Positions 46,329 through 55,540 of a stretch of DNA of 64,000 nt are shown here, piece by piece. The notes under the pieces were generated by a model. The model was not told the DNA's origin and searched no databases. It saw only the letters and a program-made list of their open reading frames with translations. Each line of letters begins with the position of its first letter. Within the stretch, counting starts at the first letter, position 1. The translations under genes were made by a program, and so were the position numbers. Source of the DNA: Sphingobacterium cavernae (GTDB taxonomy: Bacteria > Bacteroidota > Bacteroidia > Sphingobacteriales > Sphingobacteriaceae); the NCBI RefSeq assembly GCF_008520265.1, contig NZ_VIQM01000076.1, forward strand, positions 1-64,000, read 5' to 3'.

Positions 46329-47207
46329 ATGCATAAAAGAAATAAGCACTTACATGGATATGATTTGAAAAAGCTCAAAGCAGCCTACAAAGGATTGAGC
46401 AGTCACATCATCCAATTGAATGAAAAAGATACCATCGACTTTTCGAATCCAAAATCTGTTTTGGAATTAAATAAAGCTCTTTTAATTGCGGATTACAAAT
46501 TAAAATATTGGAATATAATGCCGAATAGTCTTTGCCCTGCTGTACCAGGAAGAGCGGATTATATACACCATCTTGCGGATCTATTAGCAACAACAAACAA
46601 AAGCGAAATTCCGACAGGAAAAGATGTCAAAATATTAGACATCGGAACAGGATCTAGTGTCATCTACCCTATTATTGGTGCGCAAGAATACAATTGGGAC
46701 TTTATCGGAACTGAAATTGATCGCGGATCTATTCAACAAGGTGAGGTAAATGTCAACAAGAACATTTGGCTTAAAAAGAAAATCAAATTACGTTTTCAAG
46801 GCGAGCGCGAAAATATCTTGGACGGCATTATGTTTCCAGAAGATAAATTTGATGCTGTAATATCCAATCCACCATTCTTCAAATCAAGAGAAGACAACTG
46901 GACGAAGAGTACGAAAAAATTCCAAAACCTTAAAAAAGGTACTGAAGCACCGACAGTTCAAAACTTCGCAGGTCATCCCAATGAATTGTGGTGTCCTGGA
47001 GGCGAGAAAGCGTTTATCACCAAATTGATTTACGATAGCCAGAAATACAAGAAACAAATCAAATGGACGACATCATTAGTTTCGAGTAAAGATCACTTAA
47101 AACCTTTGATTTCGGTCTTAGAATACCACAAGGCTGCACAAGTCGAAGTAATCGAAATGACGCAAGGTCAAAAGAACATGAGAATTCTAGCTTGGCGTTG
47201 GGAATAA
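46329..47207 (+). CDS. rlmF: 23S rRNA (adenine-1618-N6)-methyltransferase
   Basis: A 292-residue Rossmann-fold methyltransferase. The SAM-binding motif is ILDIGTGSSVIYPIIG and the base-flipping/catalytic motif is VISNPPFF (NPPF typical of N6-adenine enzymes). The N-terminus HKRNKHLHGYDLKKL and the central GTEAPTVQNFAGHPNELWCPGGE match RlmF. It methylates A1618 of 23S rRNA. Divergent from thrS, followed by a terminator and a structured intergenic element. Confidence 0.93.
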   Translation: MHKRNKHLHGYDLKKLKAAYKGLSSHIIQLNEKDTIDFSNPKSVLELNKALLIADYKLKYWNIMPNSLCPAVPGRADYIHHLADLLATTNKSEIPTGKDVKILDIGTGSSVIYPIIGAQEYNWDFIGTEIDRGSIQQGEVNVNKNIWLKKKIKLRFQGERENILDGIMFPEDKFDAVISNPPFFKSREDNWTKSTKKFQNLKKGTEAPTVQNFAGHPNELWCPGGEKAFITKLIYDSQKYKKQIKWTTSLVSSKDHLKPLISVLEYHKAAQVEVIEMTQGQKNMRILAWRWE

Positions 47208-47214
47208 AACTTAG

Positions 47215-47253
47215 AAAAGCTTTTAGTTAGGATCTGAAAGCTTTTTCTTTTAT
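47215..47253 (+). terminator. intrinsic terminator of rlmF
   Basis: AAAAGCTTTTAG pairs with CTGAAAGCTTTTT (one G-U pair), ending in TTTCTTTT. Confidence 0.7.
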
Positions 47254-47298
47254 AAATTAGTATTCAAATATCAATTAGAGTTAAAAATATATGTTGAA

Positions 47299-47437
47299 GC
47301 CCTCATGCCGGGCAGGCGGTGACTTTTTTCCGCAAAAGTCACCAAAAACTCGTCGCTGTACCGAGTTGCAACAATGTCTCGACATTCCTACATTTAGCAA
47401 CTCACTAAGGCGACTTTATTCGCTAAATAAAAAGTCG
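47299..47437. repeat. structured intergenic element with four inverted repeats
   Basis: A locally GC-richer island of about 140 nt in an AT-rich gap (47208-47507). It holds GCCC/GGGC (47299-47302 with 47310-47313), a perfect 10-bp hairpin GGTGACTTTT/AAAAGTCACC (47318-47327 with 47334-47343), GAGTTGC/GCAACTC (47363-47369 with 47397-47403) enclosing AATGTC/GACATT, and CGACTTT/AAAGTCG (47411-47417 with 47431-47437). No ORF. From memory, the GGTGACTTTT...AAAAGTCACC segment resembles repeats found between genes in other Bacteroidota genomes, so a REP-like family member is likely; a small RNA is an alternative. Confidence 0.5.
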
Positions 47438-47507
47438 TTGCAATAATCTGATTCATATCATATTGTGCTATAATGACATATTAAAGAACATTTATTTCAT
47501 CCATATA

Positions 47508-49415
47508 TCAAAAAAGCTCCTTTGTAAATTCTACGCGTATACGAGATTGAAAGCCTTCTATAGTTTTGAAGATTTCTTTGAGTGTCACCTGTTCTATTTT
47601 TGTTAAACTAGTCGGGTCAATAAAGTTATTAGGCTCTGAATTATCCTGAATAATATGATTAGCCTGTTTTTGCAGGCGTAATGCCATTAGGTAATAATAG
47701 GAATGAAGCAATTCGTGCGCAGCGGATTCCGAAAAAACTCCAATTTTTTGAAGTGCCTTAATTCTTTCACCAGTATTTACACTGAAAATGCGATGCTTTA
47801 GCGCATACACACGTACAAGATCCACGATCGGCGTCATGGCTTTCTTAATATCAAATACCTCCCTGTCTCCTACATTTATCGTACGAATATTCTTAAGGAA
47901 CGATGTCAGCGGTGGTTGGTACTGCAACGCATTTTTCGCCATCTGAAAAAACAGTTTTTCTAAGGGTTGTTTCAACTTTTCATCTAAGAACTCATGAAGT
48001 TCATCCATGATAGTCGGATCCCCATAGATATATCGGCAATCAAAAAAAGTCGAAAATTTTATACTAGTCTCAGGAACAGATTCTTGCAGCCAAAGCTCAT
48101 AATTATTTTTCCAATGCGACAAAGAATGCGTCCATTTGGGATTTTTAGCCATGAAACCACCTGTACAAAAGCTAAACCCAACAAAATCAAGATGCCCGGA
48201 AACCATATCAGCAAACTGAAGGAAATAGGCTCTGACTTCTTCCCTATGCTCATTAGCTTTGTCTTCGTAGATAATAGCATTGTCTTGATCCGTTTTTAAG
48301 GTCTGCTCTTTTCGTCCTTCACTACCTAAAACCATAAAGACAAATTTTGCTGGTGGCTTACCTATTTCATCTATAACACTGTCTATTATCTTAATCAAGA
48401 TTGTATCTGCTATAGACGTGATAATTTGATTTACGATCTCTGCATTGACCCCTCTCCCTATCAGCTGCTTAATCATGTGAGGCACATTCTCCCACTTTCC
48501 CTTAAGCTCATCTACAGATAACGCCAGCTTTACCGATTGAATAAAGACTAGAGGCGACTGTGCTTGCTCACTTAGTAGACGGTTTCGGCTAATAATACCA
48601 TCTAGAAGTCCTTTGTTCTCCACGAGAAGATAACGGGTCTTCGAACGAAACATCATCAGTATCGCTTCGTATACATATGCTTGATTATCGATGGTCACAA
48701 CAGGTGTGTCCATTATTTCCTTCGCCGCGATCCTGTTATCAAATCTACGCTGGGCTACTATTTTGTCCCGCAAAGTAATATCGGTAATATATCCTACGGC
48801 CTGTCCGACTCCATTACGTACGATGATACAACTTCTTTTGTGATTTGCCATTAGCGTTGCAGCTTCCCAAGCAGGTGTATTTTCTTCACAATACAATATA
48901 TCTTGAGCATCAACACTTTCTATTCTTCTCGAATATAGTTGTTCGGAAGCGATATAGCTTTGTTCGAAGGAAGGTGGAGCTTTGGTAAAATGTGCGAAAT
49001 CGTCATTCAACATTAGACGCCCATATTCGGCAGTGAAATACTGAAAAAAAGCATCGTTAGACTGACAAAGTCCAGCAAAATATTTACGTTTTAACGAAAG
49101 GACAACAGTACCCTTGGTAGCAATGACAGTACGCAGGGATTTCTTTCTATTCAAAAGTATGGAGATGCCGCCATAGCAATATCCTGGCCCATGTGATTCG
49201 GGCAATCTTTTATTCTGCTCCTTATCGTAAAAAAAAGATTCGTAACTCCCCTTTACAATGACATCAACACCTTTCATTTTGGTGATTTCCTGTTGATAAA
49301 TCAAGGTGTCTTTGCTGTATTTTGTTTCCGTAAAAAGATCCGCAAAGTCATCGAGTACTTCCGGAGACAACAAATTGAACGGGGGATTATTTCTTAGGAA
49401 TTCAACTCTGTTCAT
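47508..49415 (-). CDS. cNMP-binding/CBS/DUF294 nucleotidyltransferase-like protein
   Basis: A 635-residue cytoplasmic multidomain protein: an N-terminal cyclic-nucleotide-binding-like domain (about 10-130), two CBS domains (about 165-285), a DUF294 nucleotidyltransferase-like domain (about 310-440) with GSEGRKEQTLKTDQD (the GS motif and DxD-type acidic pair) and a C-terminal DUF294_C helical domain (about 470-620). This architecture is GlnD-like in the transferase part. It is often coded with an exonuclease, as here (13 bp upstream gene). Its signal and target are not established; a regulatory role sensing nucleotides is inferred from the domains. Confidence 0.85.
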   Translation of the reverse strand: MNRVEFLRNNPPFNLLSPEVLDDFADLFTETKYSKDTLIYQQEITKMKGVDVIVKGSYESFFYDKEQNKRLPESHGPGYCYGGISILLNRKKSLRTVIATKGTVVLSLKRKYFAGLCQSNDAFFQYFTAEYGRLMLNDDFAHFTKAPPSFEQSYIASEQLYSRRIESVDAQDILYCEENTPAWEAATLMANHKRSCIIVRNGVGQAVGYITDITLRDKIVAQRRFDNRIAAKEIMDTPVVTIDNQAYVYEAILMMFRSKTRYLLVENKGLLDGIISRNRLLSEQAQSPLVFIQSVKLALSVDELKGKWENVPHMIKQLIGRGVNAEIVNQIITSIADTILIKIIDSVIDEIGKPPAKFVFMVLGSEGRKEQTLKTDQDNAIIYEDKANEHREEVRAYFLQFADMVSGHLDFVGFSFCTGGFMAKNPKWTHSLSHWKNNYELWLQESVPETSIKFSTFFDCRYIYGDPTIMDELHEFLDEKLKQPLEKLFFQMAKNALQYQPPLTSFLKNIRTINVGDREVFDIKKAMTPIVDLVRVYALKHRIFSVNTGERIKALQKIGVFSESAAHELLHSYYYLMALRLQKQANHIIQDNSEPNNFIDPTSLTKIEQVTLKEIFKTIEGFQSRIRVEFTKELF

Positions 49416-49428
49416 TGTAAAAGGGCTA

Positions 49429-50073
49429 TTATAAAACTACTTTAAGATAATCGTTACTTATTTTTCTTTCGTTGATTTGTTCCAAAATGGATTGCTCGGT
49501 AATATAGCCACTTTTTGAAAGTTCAAAAAAACATTCTGCTGTAGCCAAAGTATCGCAAAGGGCATCATGGTAATTTTGGAGCGTTCTATAGAAAAGGATG
49601 GCATACAATTGAGACAGATGGAGAGGTCTCGCCTTGGCTGTACCTGCCAGAAATCGTGTCGCCAACATCGTGCAAAAAGCCGGAACTTGATCCAAATCAA
49701 ATTGAATCCTTGCTCGATCCAACTCAACCTTAAGTAAATTGATATCAAATTTTAAAAAATGACAGACTAACACAGGATCATACTTCTGTAAATCCAGCAG
49801 AAGCCGACTCAATACATCTTTGCGAGAGTTACCATGTTGCTGCCTATATATATCCGTAATCTTATGTATTTTTAATGCCGAAGAAGTACTTTTAAAATCT
49901 CGTTCATGAATATAAAACTTTTCCCGCTTAATTTCTTTTCCATCAATCGTATAAATTACCCAGGAAATCTGCACCATATACGGCCAGTGACGACAATCCA
50001 CTGAAGATACATCCCAACTCACTGGTTCTCCAGAAGCCTCCGTATCCAAAAACATATAATGCGATTTTCTCAT
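49429..50073 (-). CDS. DnaQ-like 3'-5' exonuclease
   Basis: A 214-residue DEDDh-type exonuclease: Exo I MFLDTEASG (Asp and Glu), Exo II VCHFLKFDINLL (Asp), Exo III YHDALCDTLATAEC (His and Asp). It resembles the epsilon/RNase T group; the natural substrate may be DNA or RNA 3' ends. It precedes the cNMP/CBS/DUF294 gene by 13 bp, so the two form an operon. No polymerase subunit is nearby. Confidence 0.88.
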   Translation of the reverse strand: MRKSHYMFLDTEASGEPVSWDVSSVDCRHWPYMVQISWVIYTIDGKEIKREKFYIHERDFKSTSSALKIHKITDIYRQQHGNSRKDVLSRLLLDLQKYDPVLVCHFLKFDINLLKVELDRARIQFDLDQVPAFCTMLATRFLAGTAKARPLHLSQLYAILFYRTLQNYHDALCDTLATAECFFELSKSGYITEQSILEQINERKISNDYLKVVL

Positions 50074-50350
50074 TTATTAAGCCTAGATTAATCTAAAAAG
50101 CAATGATTATCAAAATATAACGCCATTCGTAACAAGCAATCTTATATTTCGGAAGAATAAGATTTACCTGATCAAAACAATAATAGCTTCTAAAAAACAA
50201 ACTTAAATAAAGTTGATGGCATCATCAATATAATTCGCTTACTAATAAGATTTTGGTAAGATTTACAATTTGATTAGCAAAATTTTAAATTGTAGCATCA
50301 TTGTTTTTATTTTCGTTGTAGCTCTAAAGTTAACTAACCAAGACACCATT

Positions 50351-50692
50351 ATGCGTATTCTATTATTCTTAATTACACTTGTATTGTTTTTAGGTTGCAA
50401 AAAGTCCAAAGAAAATACAACAGAAATCCTTTGTCATCAAGAAATGAAAGAACGCTTAAAAAGTGAACTCCGATGTGAGGAGAAAGATAAGCTAGAAGTA
50501 AATTTATATTCAGGAAGTTACGAAGGACAAAAAATCTTTTTTACAATGACAATGTGTCCAGCGTGCAATACCATCCCCCCACAATTTGGATATACCTGTG
50601 ATGGTTCAAAAATCACCATTTCGGAATTCAATACCAAAGTTTCGGCTATAAAAGAAATTTACAACAGTTGTACGAATAAATTCACTGATTAA
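50351..50692 (+). CDS. small lipoprotein, unknown
   Basis: A 113-residue lipoprotein: signal peptide MRILLFLITLVLFLGC with Cys at residue 16. Four further cysteines lie in the mature part (CHQE, LRCEEK, CPAC) and near the end, so two disulfides or a metal site are possible. Start is ATG 50351; the 27 in-frame residues before it would give a second hydrophobic start and are less likely. No family recognised. Confidence 0.6.
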   Translation: MRILLFLITLVLFLGCKKSKENTTEILCHQEMKERLKSELRCEEKDKLEVNLYSGSYEGQKIFFTMTMCPACNTIPPQFGYTCDGSKITISEFNTKVSAIKEIYNSCTNKFTD

Positions 50693-50696
50693 GTTC

Positions 50697-50736
50697 ATAA
50701 ACATTAGCCCTTTAATCTGGAAGGGCTAATGTTTAT
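50697..50736. terminator. bidirectional terminator
   Basis: ATAAACATTAGCCCTT (50697-50712) pairs perfectly with AAGGGCTAATGTTTAT (50721-50736). It ends the lipoprotein gene and overlaps the stop of the convergent DUF5107 gene (50733-50735). Confidence 0.9.
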
Positions 50737-53700
50737 GCATATTCGTTAGCCATAGCCAAATGAATCTTTGTTCCAAAATGTTGCTGATCCAACATTAGAA
50801 CCTCTCCAAACAATGCTTTTGCTCCTTGAATTTGGCCTAATCCCAACTGCCCTAATCCAAGAATATATAAACAATGGATTTTGTTTCTTAGATTCAAGTC
50901 ATCATCAAAAGTCATCATATTCGGCAACGATACAGCAAAATAATCTATTTCAACGACGTCCTGCATATGTTGCTCTCCGTAATTGATTAGATTAGAAAAA
51001 ACTGCTTGAGCTTCGCTCTTTTCTCCTAAAGCATGTAGCGCAAGTCCTTGATAAAATATTTTGTCAGGTTGCTGATCGTTATAGAAAATAGCTGCCGAAG
51101 GTTCACGCAACCCTAAAGTTGCTCTTGTATAATTTTCTTTGGAAAGCGATTCTTCATTCAAGCCTTCATATGCTTTTCCCGTCCAATAAAACACATCATT
51201 ATCATGCGTACCATACAACTTACCTTCACCAAGATTCTCTGGGAATTTTTGCGTCTTGGCCAAAAGTTCCAAAGCTGCTGTGTATTCATTATTTTTAATA
51301 GCTGATTTCGCAAGTTCAACCAACGCATTTACATATTCAGCAGTTACTTTTCCTTCTCCACCTTCCCAAGGATGAAATTTTCGAGCCATAATGAGCGAAT
51401 ATGCTTTCTTAGGAGCACCTAAAAAATTATGTAACGAAAGATATTCCATATACAGATCGTCACGTTCCACTACGACTGTGAACTCTTCTTCCAAAAGTTG
51501 TAATCTTTCGCTAGGACTTCTATTCACACGCTTGTACAATTGATGCAATTCCATTAGCACACGCGCATCAGACTTATCTAAAGCAAAAGCTTTCTCATAA
51601 AATTCGATCGCCTTCTCTTGATTTCCTCTTTTATTAAAGTAAGCGATACCGAGATTGCGATAAGCTGTAGGAAAAGTAGAACAAATCTTTACAGACTCTT
51701 CCCAATTAAAAATTGCATCCTCATATTGCCTTTTATCGTACCAAAGATTACCCAAATAATAAGGTGCTAAATGATCCTGATTATTATGTTGTATAGCATT
51801 TTCAAGAACAGCAATATCGTTTACATCATTTGGAAAACACAAATAAGAATCTTGTTTAAAAGCATTATTCAAATAAAAATCACTCAGTTCATTATCATCC
51901 AATTTATGCGCATAGTATGCTCGATAATATTCGGTCAATGGCGTGCGACATTCCGAATCCAATAATTCAATGAAGTTCGTAGCTTCCGTATATAATCCAG
52001 CATCCGCATAATCTCTAGCATAGGCAAGCATATTATTACCTTTATTGCGTGATAAGAAGATAATTTTGTTTCGACAATTTTGTGATTCCTGAGTTTTATT
52101 TTGCGCAGCAAGTACATTCATCTTTTCGAACAATGCCCCCAAATTGAAACGATCCCTTCGAAGTGCCTCCTCTACTACTAATAAGGCATCTTGTTGTCTA
52201 TGTAATTTTCGTAACAAAAAGGATTTGAGCACATACGCCTTGCCGTTATTAGCATTTCTATCCAGCGATTTGGAAATGTGATCCAATGCTTCTTCATATT
52301 TTTCGTTACTAATATCAATCTGCGCTAGAGAGAAGTATCCTACATCCTGCCACTGACTAGTCCAAATCGCTTTATAGAATGAGTCATACGCTTTTTGTAA
52401 ATTCCCTACAGCTTTACAAGCTAAACCAAGATTGTAATAAGGTTCACTGTCATACGGATTTGGATTACGAGAAATTAAAGTTTCAATAGCTTTTTCGAAA
52501 TAAGGAATAGAGGTTTCAAATTTCCCTCTTCGCAGATACCACAAACCCAAAGCATTATTACAACGTACATCCTTTGGATCGCGATCCAATGCCTCTTGGT
52601 AATATTCTATTGGATTGTAAGTCGCATGACGATATTGTTCCAGATGTAATCCTGTAAGATAGAGCTGTTCATTATTTTCAACTTCTGAAGGTTTCAATGC
52701 TGCCTTTGCTGGAGAAGGTAATTCATTAGAGATAGCATTAACATCATATTGATATTCCAACAAAACCTTTTGCGTATCGCGGATTTTGACAGAATATTTT
52801 GATGAATTTAGATTCTGGGTTAAATCAAATTGAGCAGAAAATACCTGCTCCGGATTGACATTAAAATTTTCTTCGTGAATCAGATTCTCATCAATAAAAA
52901 ACTGAAGAGTCAGGTTTTCAAATGCTGAAGTCGCATAAACTTTTATTTCAGCTTGCTGATTATTTAATTCGACATTCAACAAGAGGTCTTTTGTAGCATT
53001 TTTTACTAATCCCAATTCGGCATAAGGCAAAAAACACTGCGTAAAAGTTTTCTCTTCATACGGATTTAGCCAACTAAAATCAGGCTGATTATCCGTATAC
53101 ATACCTGTCATTAGTTCGATATATGGACCATCCTCATCGGTCAAATTTCTATCCCACGCAATTCCAAAATCACCATTTCCCCAAGTCCACTGTTTCTTTC
53201 CTGGACTAACATGATGATTTGCAACATGCAATACACCGGCTTTAGTATCGTGCTCATAGCCACCCATAAAATCATATTTCGAATTGATGGCCATATAGGA
53301 CGTTGGTACTGGAATATTTTTGTAGCGCGAAATATCAGTACCTGGCGAATAATCTACTTTGTAATACACCCCAGTCGCAATTGGAAAATCTGAAACATCA
53401 CGCTTTCCATGGTCAAATACAGCATTGACATCGGGCGGAAATACGGATTGATAATCGTCATTCACTTTTACTGCTGGATTTGCCCACCACAAAAATGTTT
53501 GTGGAATAGGCGTGCGATTGTACAATTGTGCCTTAATCTCTAAATAGGCCTTGTCTGGATAAAGCGTAAAACCAGCTATGCCTTTTGTTCCAAACATCTT
53601 CTCAATTTCATTAACCCACACGGTCTTGCTTCCATCCTCATTGATTTCAATATCATAATCGATAGGCTGAAATGTAGAAGGTCTATGGTGTTGTGGCCAA

Positions 53701-54056
53701 TTGAATTCAATACCTCCCGAAATCCATGGACCCGCAAGACCAACCAACGCTGGTTTGATTACTTGATTGTAATAAATGAAATGCCTATTCCGAATTTTGT
53801 CGTACGCCATTTGCACGCGCCCACCCAACTCAGGGAGTACAAGAATTTTGAGATACTTATTTTCTAAAAATAACCCTAAATACTCTTTATCTTCTTTTAT
53901 ATCTTCAATTTTTTCAATTACAGGATTTGGATATACGACTCCCGAACTTCCTTGATACACTCTTTTCTCAAAGAACATTGGATTTTTATCGGGCGTTCCA
54001 ACCCCATATGTTGGAATTACAATATTTTCTGTCCAAATATTTACAGCATTTTCCAT
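50733..54056 (-). CDS. DUF5107-TPR protein
   Basis: A 1107-residue cytoplasmic protein (no signal peptide). Residues about 1-330 form the DUF5107 domain, a galactose-mutarotase/beta-sandwich-like fold (LVLPELGGRVQM, GGIEFNWPQHHRP, GNGDFGIAWDRN); the rest is a long series of TPR repeats (from about 480, e.g. YYNLGLACKAVGNLQKAYDSFYKA). The family occurs with sugar transporters in carbohydrate loci. It is coded right behind (16 bp) the sugar-porter gene and under the divergent AraC regulator, suggesting that it processes or binds the imported sugar. Its activity is not known to me with certainty. Confidence 0.85.
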   Translation of the reverse strand: MENAVNIWTENIVIPTYGVGTPDKNPMFFEKRVYQGSSGVVYPNPVIEKIEDIKEDKEYLGLFLENKYLKILVLPELGGRVQMAYDKIRNRHFIYYNQVIKPALVGLAGPWISGGIEFNWPQHHRPSTFQPIDYDIEINEDGSKTVWVNEIEKMFGTKGIAGFTLYPDKAYLEIKAQLYNRTPIPQTFLWWANPAVKVNDDYQSVFPPDVNAVFDHGKRDVSDFPIATGVYYKVDYSPGTDISRYKNIPVPTSYMAINSKYDFMGGYEHDTKAGVLHVANHHVSPGKKQWTWGNGDFGIAWDRNLTDEDGPYIELMTGMYTDNQPDFSWLNPYEEKTFTQCFLPYAELGLVKNATKDLLLNVELNNQQAEIKVYATSAFENLTLQFFIDENLIHEENFNVNPEQVFSAQFDLTQNLNSSKYSVKIRDTQKVLLEYQYDVNAISNELPSPAKAALKPSEVENNEQLYLTGLHLEQYRHATYNPIEYYQEALDRDPKDVRCNNALGLWYLRRGKFETSIPYFEKAIETLISRNPNPYDSEPYYNLGLACKAVGNLQKAYDSFYKAIWTSQWQDVGYFSLAQIDISNEKYEEALDHISKSLDRNANNGKAYVLKSFLLRKLHRQQDALLVVEEALRRDRFNLGALFEKMNVLAAQNKTQESQNCRNKIIFLSRNKGNNMLAYARDYADAGLYTEATNFIELLDSECRTPLTEYYRAYYAHKLDDNELSDFYLNNAFKQDSYLCFPNDVNDIAVLENAIQHNNQDHLAPYYLGNLWYDKRQYEDAIFNWEESVKICSTFPTAYRNLGIAYFNKRGNQEKAIEFYEKAFALDKSDARVLMELHQLYKRVNRSPSERLQLLEEEFTVVVERDDLYMEYLSLHNFLGAPKKAYSLIMARKFHPWEGGEGKVTAEYVNALVELAKSAIKNNEYTAALELLAKTQKFPENLGEGKLYGTHDNDVFYWTGKAYEGLNEESLSKENYTRATLGLREPSAAIFYNDQQPDKIFYQGLALHALGEKSEAQAVFSNLINYGEQHMQDVVEIDYFAVSLPNMMTFDDDLNLRNKIHCLYILGLGQLGLGQIQGAKALFGEVLMLDQQHFGTKIHLAMANEYA

Positions 54057-54072
54057 AATAATAGTCTCTAGC

Positions 54073-55410
54073 TTAATGTCTAAAATTTCCTCCTAATTCC
54101 TCTAGTGTCTGTCCTTTGGTCTCTTTGACTTTACGCAATACAAACACAAAACCGAACACACAAATACCAGCGTACAGATAAAATGGCCCATACGTACCTA
54201 ATTTTTCGGCTAATATCGGGAAGGTAAAAACCAATATAAAATAGGCTGACCAAAGTGCGACCATAGCTAACGAAGTAGCCATACCTCGTACCCGATTTGG
54301 AAATATTTCAGAAATTAATACCCATGTTACAGGCGCAAGAGAGGTGGCGTACACACTTATAGACAAAAGCACAAAAATGGAAACCATAACAGAACTTAAT
54401 TGATTTTGGAGTAGAAATGCCAACACAACATATGTGATTGCCAATCCTAAAGAACCTATCAGCATCAATGGCCTTCTTCCTAAACGATCTACTTGCCACA
54501 TAGCGACAAGAGTGAATAACAAATTAACTATCCCAATCGATACAGTTTCGAATAACTGCTGATCCAAGGAAGCACCTATGCTCTCAAAGATTGTTGAGGT
54601 ATAATTGAACACAACATTTATTCCGCAGAATTGCTGAAAGATCGCCAAAGTAACTCCAACTACCACTGCAGGTCGAACACTTTTGTGCAAAACTTCTTTA
54701 AAGGAAATTGGCGAAGCTTCTTTATTTGACTGCACCACTTCAACCATTGTTTTATCAACGACGGTTGAATTTCCAAATCGAAGCAATACAGCTCTAGCTT
54801 CTTCTACCCTGCCTTTAGCAATCAGCCAACGCGGACTCTCAGGCAACCAAACGATACCAATCAAAAACAACAAAGAAGGAACCACACCTAACCCAAACAT
54901 CCAACGCCATGAATCTTCTCCAAGACCTGAGAGTTTATAATTTACAAGATTCGTGATTAATATACCTATTACGATAGTTAGTTGGTTAATGGCAACATTT
55001 CGCCCTCTAACATGCGCTGGTGATATTTCAGCTATATACATTGGACTCAGCATGGAAGCCATCCCTACACCAATTCCAGACAAAAAACGCATTAATACAA
55101 AAATCTCCAAATCAGGAGCTATACCCATTCCAAAGGAGGAAATAGCAAATAGCAAAGCAGCACAGAAAAGTCCAGATTTACGACCATATTGATCTGATAA
55201 TTTTCCAGCAATAAGACAACCTACAATACATCCTAGCGCAAGAGATCCTGTCAAAAAGCCTTCCCACCAAGCGTCCAACTCAAATACGATTCTCAAAAAT
55301 GGTAATGCGCCAGATATTACAGCAAAATCAAATCCGAAAAGATATCCCCCAAGAGCGGAAATAAAAGATATAGCTAGGATATAGCTGTTGTTATAATCAT
55401 CATTTTTCAT
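54073..55410 (-). CDS. sugar-porter family MFS transporter
   Basis: A 445-residue transporter with 12 membrane segments, of the sugar porter (XylE/AraE/GLUT) family: GYLFGFDFAVISGAL, GRKSGLF, PESPRWLIAKGR, QQFCGINVVFNY, VDRLGRRPLMLIG and ISEIFPNRVRG are all family signatures. It imports a monosaccharide with protons. It is the first gene of the DUF5107 operon and is divergent from the AraC regulator (130 bp between starts). The sugar is not deduced; the DUF5107 partner and mutarotase-like fold suggest a hexose or derivative. Confidence 0.93.
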   Translation of the reverse strand: MKNDDYNNSYILAISFISALGGYLFGFDFAVISGALPFLRIVFELDAWWEGFLTGSLALGCIVGCLIAGKLSDQYGRKSGLFCAALLFAISSFGMGIAPDLEIFVLMRFLSGIGVGMASMLSPMYIAEISPAHVRGRNVAINQLTIVIGILITNLVNYKLSGLGEDSWRWMFGLGVVPSLLFLIGIVWLPESPRWLIAKGRVEEARAVLLRFGNSTVVDKTMVEVVQSNKEASPISFKEVLHKSVRPAVVVGVTLAIFQQFCGINVVFNYTSTIFESIGASLDQQLFETVSIGIVNLLFTLVAMWQVDRLGRRPLMLIGSLGLAITYVVLAFLLQNQLSSVMVSIFVLLSISVYATSLAPVTWVLISEIFPNRVRGMATSLAMVALWSAYFILVFTFPILAEKLGTYGPFYLYAGICVFGFVFVLRKVKETKGQTLEELGGNFRH

Positions 55411-55540
55411 AGGTCATATAGATTTATGATTGGTAAAGTAAAATTAAGAGGTTATTATCATCAAAAAATAGATAATAAAAAGAAATAAATATACTATCTT
55501 ACGATTAAACCTATTAAAAACAACCATTGGTAAACCAAAA

